Assembly: GCA_012727515.1 (NCBI GenBank)
Contig: JAAYGZ010000253.1
Coordinates: 1-10,956 of the forward strand
Length of the DNA stretch: 10,956 nucleotides
Direction: 5' to 3'
From: Desulfovibrionales bacterium
Lineage (GTDB): Bacteria; Desulfobacterota; Desulfovibrionia; Desulfovibrionales; Desulfomicrobiaceae
A program made the translations under genes and the position numbers. Shown piece after piece: positions 6,278-10,956 of the stretch. How positions within the stretch are numbered: the first letter of the stretch is position 1; each line of letters opens with the position of its first letter. The notes under the pieces are model-generated. The model searched no databases and had not been told where the DNA came from. It saw only the letters and a list, made by a program, of their open reading frames with translations.

Positions 6278-6720
6278 TGCTTTTCATAGACAAGGATGTG
6301 TACACTGATCCGCGTTTTCCGCTCAGCAGGCCAGAGCTGGAGATGATCTTTGCTGGCCTGGCCGAGGTGTTCGGCCTGGCAGAGAGTTCTGTGGGGCTGC
6401 GCATTGTTGATGATCAGGCCATGGCCCTGGCGCATACGCAGTTTATGGGCTGTGTGGGGCCAACCAATATTTTAAGTTTTCCTGCTGCTGAAAATGAGCA
6501 TCTGGGCGATATGATTCTTTCTGCTGATACGTTGCGCCGCGAGGCGTTTTTATACAATCAGGATACATTTAGCTATACGGTGCGCTTGCTGGCCCACGGG
6601 TTTCTGCATTTGCTGGGCTATGATCATGGCCCGGAAATGGACGCTGCAACAGATCAGGCAGTGGAGACACTTTGTCTCATGCCAGCGGCTGATCCAGGGC
6701 GCTTGTTCGCATCGTTGTAA
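6274..6720 (+). CDS. ybeY: Endoribonuclease / rRNA maturation factor YbeY
   Basis: YbeY is a zinc metalloprotein needed for 16S rRNA 3'-end maturation and 70S ribosome quality control. The 148-residue product has the diagnostic HGFLHLLGYDH (108-118), whose three histidines bind the metal, plus GPTNILSFP (62-70) and GDMILSAD (78-85). The usual PTD is PTN here, a common variant. The ATG at 6274 overlaps the phoH stop (ATGA-type coupling). A second in-frame ATG follows immediately, so the start is uncertain by one codon. The phoH-ybeY order is conserved in many bacteria and supports both calls. Confidence 0.96.
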   Translation: MMLFIDKDVYTDPRFPLSRPELEMIFAGLAEVFGLAESSVGLRIVDDQAMALAHTQFMGCVGPTNILSFPAAENEHLGDMILSADTLRREAFLYNQDTFSYTVRLLAHGFLHLLGYDHGPEMDAATDQAVETLCLMPAADPGRLFASL

Positions 6721-6775
6721 TTTGTTGCAGGGCAGTGCATCGGTACTGGGTGCTGACAAAACGAGGATGGCATCC

Positions 6776-6804
6776 TTGACAGCGTAAAGTGATGCGCATA
6801 GACA
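6776..6804 (+). promoter_or_regulatory. Candidate sigma-70 promoter of the rpsF operon
   Basis: A perfect -35 TTGACA (6776-6781) is followed after exactly 17 bp by TAGACA (6799-6804), which matches the -10 consensus in only about half its bases. It lies in the 148-base gap after ybeY and would start transcripts about 55 bases before rpsF, just ahead of the leader hairpin at 6818-6841. Confidence 0.45.
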
Positions 6805-6817
6805 ACAACGTTCCCTT

Positions 6818-6841
6818 GCTCACCGCCATGTGCAGGTGGGC
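6818..6841 (+). promoter_or_regulatory. Leader hairpin before rpsF (candidate S6:S18 autoregulatory or attenuation element)
   Basis: GCTCACC (6818-6824) pairs with GGTGGGC (6835-6841) in a 7-bp stem containing one G-U pair; GC/GC inside the loop can add two more pairs. It is followed by TTTTAT, giving a short attenuator-like shape, and it lies just before the rpsF ribosome binding site. Many bacterial rpsF leaders contain a structured site with a CCG element bound by the S6:S18 complex. A CCG is present at 6823-6825, but I cannot show that it sits in the required bulge. Confidence 0.35.
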
Positions 6842-6851
6842 TTTTATCCAC

Positions 6852-6858
6852 AAGGAGG
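6852..6858 (+). promoter_or_regulatory. Ribosome binding site fixing the rpsF start
   Basis: A strong AAGGAGG lies ten bases before the ATG at 6869. It shows that rpsF starts there rather than at the upstream in-frame ATG at 6830, which lies inside the leader hairpin and has no Shine-Dalgarno. Confidence 0.8.
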
Positions 6859-6868
6859 AGTGTATATT

Positions 6869-7174
6869 ATGATGACCAGGTATGAGGAATTGCTCCTGAT
6901 GAGTCCGGAGCTGGGCACAGATGAATGCCATGAAATTGTCAACAACTTAAGCGCTATTATTGAGCGTGAAGGTGGCTCCATCATTAAAATTGATGATTGG
7001 GGTGTTAAAGATACCGCCTATCCTGTACGCAAGTTTAACCGTGGCCATTATGTGCGCATGGAAATGAACTTACCTACAGAGGCAGTGGCCGAATTTGAGC
7101 GCAATGTCCGTATCACTGACGGCATTTTCAAATTTATCACCGTTCGTCTGCCCAAGATCGCTGAGGAGGCCTAA
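6869..7174 (+). CDS. rpsF: 30S ribosomal protein S6
   Basis: S6 binds the platform of the 30S subunit as a heterodimer with S18. The 101-residue product, beginning [15 protein letters not shown], has the classic S6 pattern: an N-terminal YE-E strand, [30 protein letters not shown] in the middle, and [15 protein letters not shown] near the end. Length is typical. The ATG at 6869 is chosen over 6830 because of the AAGGAGG at 6852-6858; a second ATG follows at 6872. It is the first gene of a typical rpsF-rpsR-rplI operon, with rpsR starting one base after its stop. Confidence 0.97.
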   Translation: MMTRYEELLLMSPELGTDECHEIVNNLSAIIEREGGSIIKIDDWGVKDTAYPVRKFNRGHYVRMEMNLPTEAVAEFERNVRITDGIFKFITVRLPKIAEEA

Positions 7175-7175
7175 G

Positions 7176-7442
7176 ATGTCCTTCACCAAGAGAAAATTTG
7201 CTCCACGCAGAAAATATTGTCGTTTTTGTGAAAATCCTGAAATTCCACTTAATTACAAGCACCCTGAAGTGCTCAATGATTTTGTGACCGATCGCGGTAA
7301 AATCATTGCAAGTCGTATTACCGGAACCTGCGCCAAGCATCAGCGGGCCATTACCCGTGAAGTAAAGCGTGCGCGTCAGATGGCCCTCATGTTCTACACT
7401 GCCACGCACAGCACTGATGTGCTCAAAAAGTCGAGAATCTAG
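7176..7442 (+). CDS. rpsR: 30S ribosomal protein S18
   Basis: S18 forms a heterodimer with S6 on the 30S platform. The 88-residue product starts [18 protein letters not shown] and contains the S18 core [41 protein letters not shown]15, C18, C52 and H55 form a likely zinc site, making this the zinc-binding (C+) form of S18. The start is set by GAGGAGG inside the end of rpsF; longer readings into rpsF are not plausible. Confidence 0.97.
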   Translation: MSFTKRKFAPRRKYCRFCENPEIPLNYKHPEVLNDFVTDRGKIIASRITGTCAKHQRAITREVKRARQMALMFYTATHSTDVLKKSRI

Positions 7443-7453
7443 GAGAGAAGGCC

Positions 7454-7960
7454 ATGAAGATCATTTTGCGCGCAGACGTGGATAATTTGGGCCGCCTGGG
7501 TGACATTGTCACTGTGCGGCCTGGGTATGGCAGAAACTATTTGTTGCCCCAGGGCCTTGCTTCTTTGGTAACGCCCAGCAACCTTAAAGTATTTGAACAG
7601 GAACGCCGTAAACTCCAGGCTAAAAATGACGCCATTCGAGCTGAAGCAGCAACTCTGGCCGCTAAAATTGAGGCTGCCAAGGTCGTCATTGAAGTGCGTG
7701 TGGGTGAGGGCGACAAGCTGTATGGATCGGTCACTTCGTCCCAGATTGCAGATATTCTTGCTGAACAGGGCGTTGACGTTGATCGCCGTAAAATTCAACT
7801 GGATGATCCCATTCGTTCGCTGGGCGAATATACGCTGGATGTGAAACTCCATCCGGAAGTTGTCGCCAAGCTGACAGTCAATGTTGTGAAACTTGGTCAG
7901 TCCGCATCTGTAAGCATGGAAGCTCCGCAGGATAATGCAACCGAAGAAGCTGCCGAATAA
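7454..7960 (+). CDS. rplI: 50S ribosomal protein L9
   Basis: L9 is an elongated 50S protein at the L1-stalk base, involved in ribosome spacing and frame fidelity. The 168-residue product has the N-terminal domain MKIILRADVDNLGRLGDIVTVRPGYGRNYLLPQGLA, the long connecting helix (about 40-75) and the C-terminal domain with KLYGSVTSSQIADIL, followed by an acidic tail ending EEAAE. AGGAGAGAAG precedes the ATG. Its last 26 bases overlap the assigned dnaB start in another frame. The tail makes it somewhat longer than the E. coli protein (149). Confidence 0.97.
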   Translation: MKIILRADVDNLGRLGDIVTVRPGYGRNYLLPQGLASLVTPSNLKVFEQERRKLQAKNDAIRAEAATLAAKIEAAKVVIEVRVGEGDKLYGSVTSSQIADILAEQGVDVDRRKIQLDDPIRSLGEYTLDVKLHPEVVAKLTVNVVKLGQSASVSMEAPQDNATEEAAE

Positions 7961-9383
7961 ATTCGGGCAACGCCTCGGATCTCGCACTCAGCAACCAGAA
8001 GAGGCCTTGCAAAAGGCCTCTTCTGATTTATTGCGCAAAGTGCCACCGCACAACATTGAAGCAGAACAGGCCGTGCTGGGCGGCGTGTTTTTGCGTAATG
8101 ATATCTTCCATTCTCTGGTTGATATTATTTCTGATGAAGATTTTTACTCCCCGGCCCATCGCATCCTGTACCAGGCATTTCAGGAACTCTACCGCCGCCG
8201 CGAACCCATGGACATGGTTACAGTGGCAGAATACCTCAATACACGCGGTGAAATAGACAGCATTGGCGGCACCCCCTATCTTGCGTCCTTGTCAGGCTCT
8301 GTGGCCTCTGCGGCCAATGCTCTTTTTCATGCCCAGATTGTGCGTGACAAGGAGGTACGCAGGCATCTTATTCAGACTTCCTCAGAGATTCTGACCGATT
8401 GTTTTGAAGCAGGGCAAGACACTGAGTCGTTGCTGGACAAGGCAGAGCAACAAATTTTTTCCATTGCTGAATCCAAGGGCAAACCAGCCTTTATCAGCAG
8501 CAAAGATCTGGTTAACCGGGTTTTTGAGCAACTGGAAATGCGTGCTGGCCAGGGTGAGCTGGTCACAGGCGTGCCCACAGGATATACTGATTTTGATCGC
8601 ATGACTGCTGGGTTGCAAAAGTCTGATCTCATCATTCTGGCGGCCCGGCCCTCCATGGGTAAAACAGCGCTGGCCTTAAACATTGGCATGAAAGCAGCTA
8701 TTTACCACGATGTGCCTGTGGGCGTGTTTTCTCTGGAAATGTCCATGGACCAGCTCATGATGCGTCTTCTGGGCTGTCATGGCCGCGTGGATTTAAGTCG
8801 GTTGCGCAGTGGATACTTAAATGACGAAGACTGGGCCAGGCTGTACCAGGCTGCAGAAGATCTGTCCAAAGCGCCTCTTTTTATTGATGATACCCCGGCT
8901 CTTTCCACCATGGAGATTCGCGCTCGCAGTCGGCGGCTTAAGGCGGAAAAAGGGGTTGGTCTGATTATTGTTGACTATTTACAGCTCATGCGCTCAAGCC
9001 ATCGCAGTGATTCCAGGGAGCAGGAAATTTCTGATATTTCACGCAACTTAAAAGCCCTGGCCAAAGAGCTTGATGTTCCGGTCATTGCCCTGTCCCAGCT
9101 CAACCGCAAAGTTGAAGATCGTTCAGACCGGCGGCCCATTATTTCTGATTTGCGCGAATCTGGCGCCATTGAACAGGATGCTGATGTCATTGCCTTTATC
9201 TACCGGGACGCAGTGTATAACAAGGCTGAAGACAACCCCAATAAAAACATTGCGGAAATCATTATTGGCAAGCAGCGTAATGGCCCTGTTGGGGTCATAA
9301 AAATGGCCTATTTTGGTCAATACACTGTGTTTGACAATCTTACAGAAATGGGCATGCCCTCAGAAGATGGCGGCGTGTACTAA
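7935..9383 (+). CDS. dnaB: Replicative DNA helicase DnaB
   Basis: DnaB is the hexameric 5'-3' helicase of the replication fork. The 482-residue product has the N-terminal primase-interacting domain (VPPHNIEAEQAVLGG at 36-50, through about 150), a linker, then the RecA-fold domain. Walker A is ARPSMGKT (237-244), the catalytic Glu is in SLEMS (E268), Walker B is LIIVDYLQ (343-350), SQLNR follows (387-391), and the KQRNGP segment carries the likely arginine finger R448. The only suitable ATG is at 7935, overlapping rplI by 26 bp, with AGGA very close to it. The resulting 35-residue lead before PPHN matches what I recall of Desulfovibrio-type DnaB. A strong hairpin (7996-8025) falls inside these codons. 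No intein or insertion is seen. Confidence 0.97.
   Translation: MQPKKLPNKFGQRLGSRTQQPEEALQKASSDLLRKVPPHNIEAEQAVLGGVFLRNDIFHSLVDIISDEDFYSPAHRILYQAFQELYRRREPMDMVTVAEYLNTRGEIDSIGGTPYLASLSGSVASAANALFHAQIVRDKEVRRHLIQTSSEILTDCFEAGQDTESLLDKAEQQIFSIAESKGKPAFISSKDLVNRVFEQLEMRAGQGELVTGVPTGYTDFDRMTAGLQKSDLIILAARPSMGKTALALNIGMKAAIYHDVPVGVFSLEMSMDQLMMRLLGCHGRVDLSRLRSGYLNDEDWARLYQAAEDLSKAPLFIDDTPALSTMEIRARSRRLKAEKGVGLIIVDYLQLMRSSHRSDSREQEISDISRNLKALAKELDVPVIALSQLNRKVEDRSDRRPIISDLRESGAIEQDADVIAFIYRDAVYNKAEDNPNKNIAEIIIGKQRNGPVGVIKMAYFGQYTVFDNLTEMGMPSEDGGVY
7996..8025 (+). terminator. Terminator-like hairpin after rplI, inside the dnaB reading frame
   Basis: A perfect 13-bp stem (arms 7996-8008 and 8013-8025; left arm CAGAAGAGGCCTT) closes on the stable GNRA tetraloop GCAA and is followed by ATTTATT. 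It starts about 35 bases after the rplI stop, exactly where a terminator would be expected, yet it lies within codons about 21-31 of dnaB. The weak U-tract suggests partial termination or attenuation rather than a full stop. The opposite strand has no T-run after the stem, so it points toward dnaB. Confidence 0.7.
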
Positions 9384-9439
9384 ATCGCTCGCACTGTAAA
9401 TTTTCCAGCCCATCATACCCTCAAGTAGAGGATATAACC

Positions 9440-10735
9440 ATGACAGCTTATTGCTCTGAAGAATATCTTTCCCGTGACGGCCTGCGCCAACTGCAATCAA
9501 TCAGACTGCGTACCACATTGGCCAGGGCTGCACGTTCGCCCTTTTACAGTCAGCGCTTTGCCGAGTGTGGTATTGATCTCAACGCTATTACAGGCCCAGA
9601 CGATATTACCAGGCTTCCCTTTACCACCAAGGATGACCTGCGCAGTGCCTATCCTGACCGGATGCTCACCCGTCCGGCCTCAGATATGCTGCGTTTACAT
9701 GCATCTTCTGGCACCACAGGTTCGGCCACGGTTATTTATTATACCCGCAATGATGTGGACAGCTGGGCGGATCTCATGGCTCGCTGTATGCATATGGTGG
9801 GTGTGCGCCCGGAAGATACCTTTCAGAATATGTCTGGCTATGGGCTGTTCACTGGCGGCTTGGGCATCCATTACGGGGCCGAGCGTCTTGGCTGCCTGAC
9901 CATTCCGGCTGGCGCGGGCAATTCCAAACGACAGCTTAAATTGCTGGAAGATTTTCAGGTTTCTGTCATCCATATTATTCCATCCTATGCCCTGCATTTA
10001 AGCGCTACAAAAGAAGAGCTGGGCTACACGCCAGAGCGTTTGAACCTGCGCATTGCTCTTATCGGGGCTGAGCCGCACACCGAGGCCATTCGACAGCGCA
10101 TTGAGGACGTATATGGGCTTAAAGCCTATAATTCATACGGACTTTCAGAAATGAACGGCCCTGGCGTGGCCTTTGAGTGCGTGCATCAGAACGGAATGCA
10201 CATTTGGGAAGATGCCTATCTCCCTGAGATCATAGATCCTGAAACAGGAGAGCATGTGGCTGAAGGCGAAACAGGCGAGTTGGTTATCACCACCTTGTGC
10301 CGCGAAGGCATGCCCCTGATCCGCTACCGCACCAGAGATCTGACCCGTTTTCTGCCCGGACAATGCCCGTGCACGCGCGCGCATCGCCGTCTGGACCGCA
10401 TTATGGGCCGTTCTGATGATATGATTATCCTAAAAGGCGTGAATATCTATCCCATGCAGGTGGAAAAAGTGCTCATGAGCATTCCTGAAGTGGGCCAGAA
10501 CTACCTCATTGTTCTGGAACGCGAAGGCTATCTGGATCAGATGCGCGTTAAGGTTGAGGTCAAGGAAGAATTTTTTGTTGAAGACATGCGTGTGCTCAAG
10601 GCCTTGCAAGCGCGTATTTCCAGCAGGTTGCGTGATGAAATTCTGATCACCGCCCGTGTTGATCTGGTGGAAAATAATTCTTTGCCCAAGTCCGAAGGCA
10701 AGGCCCAGCGCGTGCTGGACCTGCGAAACGGATAA
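9440..10735 (+). CDS. Phenylacetate-CoA ligase family protein (PaaK-like aryl-CoA ligase)
   Basis: PaaK-type ligases activate phenylacetate or related aryl acids to CoA thioesters through an acyl-AMP intermediate. The 431-residue protein has the nucleotide-binding loop SSGTTG (89-94), the PaaK-typical SGYGLFTGGLGIHYG (132-146), YGLSE (233-237), RYRTRD (295-300), the hinge region DRIMGRSDDMIILKGVNIYP (319-338), and the C-terminal PKSEGKAQRV with the likely adenylation lysine K421. Length and order are complete for PaaK. GAGG lies before the ATG. No ring-degradation genes (paaABCDE) are visible. In sulfate reducers and other anaerobes such ligases usually accompany indolepyruvate:ferredoxin oxidoreductase in aromatic amino-acid metabolism, but that partner is not in this window, so the substrate is inferred only at family level. 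Confidence 0.93.
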   Translation: MTAYCSEEYLSRDGLRQLQSIRLRTTLARAARSPFYSQRFAECGIDLNAITGPDDITRLPFTTKDDLRSAYPDRMLTRPASDMLRLHASSGTTGSATVIYYTRNDVDSWADLMARCMHMVGVRPEDTFQNMSGYGLFTGGLGIHYGAERLGCLTIPAGAGNSKRQLKLLEDFQVSVIHIIPSYALHLSATKEELGYTPERLNLRIALIGAEPHTEAIRQRIEDVYGLKAYNSYGLSEMNGPGVAFECVHQNGMHIWEDAYLPEIIDPETGEHVAEGETGELVITTLCREGMPLIRYRTRDLTRFLPGQCPCTRAHRRLDRIMGRSDDMIILKGVNIYPMQVEKVLMSIPEVGQNYLIVLEREGYLDQMRVKVEVKEEFFVEDMRVLKALQARISSRLRDEILITARVDLVENNSLPKSEGKAQRVLDLRNG

Positions 10736-10763
10736 AGTATTCCATGCTTGGTGACGAGTGAAA

Positions 10764-10956
10764 ATGATGCGTACCTTTTCCGGAACCCTGGCCTTTGCTG
10801 CCCTGCTCCTGGCCATGCTGCTTTGGGGCAGCTCGTTTGTGGCTTTTAAGTACGCAGTGCAGACTTATGATCCTTTTGTGATTATTTTTGCTCGTATGGT
10901 CCTGGCGACCCTTATGTTTGCTTTGAGTTTTCGTATCTGGAAGCCAACGCGCATCA
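10764..10956 (+). CDS. EamA/DMT-superfamily transporter, N-terminal fragment
   Basis: Sixty-four residues are readable before the window ends. The N-terminus, beginning MMRTFSGTLAFAALLLAMLLWGSSFVAFKY, gives one membrane helix followed by the WGSSFVAFK signature typical of the first EamA domain. A second helix, PFVIIFARMVLATLMFALSF, follows, with the usual R in the IFARM segment. Family members are about 290-300 residues with ten helices and export metabolites, so most of this gene lies to the right. The ATG at 10764 is followed by another ATG, and a GTG at 10758 is also in frame; the Shine-Dalgarno is weak. The 28-base gap after the PaaK gene suggests cotranscription. Substrate unknown. Confidence 0.88.
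   Translation, partial: MMRTFSGTLAFAALLLAMLLWGSSFVAFKYAVQTYDPFVIIFARMVLATLMFALSFRIWKPTRI

Noticed and set aside
6830..6868. Upstream in-frame ATG of rpsF (13 extra residues)
   Set aside because: It lies in the leader hairpin, lacks a Shine-Dalgarno, and would extend S6 beyond its normal N-terminus.
1..10956. CRISPR arrays, tRNA/rRNA genes, insertion sequences, prophage or defence genes
   Set aside because: No spaced direct repeats, RNA-gene signatures, transposase or phage-like proteins were seen on either strand.

Overview
The window looks like a chromosomal segment from a sulfate-reducing deltaproteobacterium of the Desulfovibrio type (Desulfovibrionales). This is inferred from four things: a lipoprotein nitrite reductase NrfA with a four-haem NrfH in the order nrfH-nrfA, a DnaB N-terminus resembling those I remember from Desulfovibrio, a PaaK-type aryl-CoA ligase, and moderate GC content. 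No 16S rRNA or other decisive marker is present, so the genus is not established.

Layout, left to right. (1) 1-569, minus: the N-terminal half of cobT (cobalamin lower-ligand activation), cut by the window edge. (2) 570-877: a 308-base intergenic stretch with a 12-bp perfect stem-loop and a 99-bp palindromic interspersed repeat. (3) 878-2903, minus: nrfH and nrfA overlap by 8 bp and encode the membrane-bound pentahaem/tetrahaem complex that reduces nitrite to ammonium with electrons from the quinone pool. (4) 2904-3228: a divergent regulatory region. (5) 3229-4756, plus: a small cytoplasmic protein resembling transglutaminase-like cysteine proteinases, but with Ser where I expect the catalytic Cys, followed closely by a cation-diffusion-facilitator transporter. 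(6) 4806-5198, minus: a conserved-looking 130-residue protein of unknown function. (7) 5294-6720, plus: phoH and ybeY, overlapping by 4 bp. (8) 6869-9383, plus: the ribosomal protein operon rpsF-rpsR-rplI running directly into dnaB, with a terminator-like hairpin inside the first codons of dnaB. (9) 9440-10735, plus: a PaaK-type phenylacetate-CoA ligase. (10) 10764-end, plus: the N-terminus of an EamA/DMT-family membrane transporter, cut by the right edge.

How the parts fit. The nrfHA pair provides respiratory or detoxifying nitrite reduction. The phoH-ybeY and rpsF-rpsR-rplI-dnaB blocks are housekeeping genes for RNA/ribosome maturation, the ribosome and the replication fork. No mobile element, CRISPR array, tRNA or rRNA was seen. 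Most of the window is core genome. The points most worth a second look are the Ser-for-Cys protein at 3229, the hairpin within dnaB, the rpsF leader hairpin, the palindromic repeat near 760-858, and the unidentified gene at 4806-5198.
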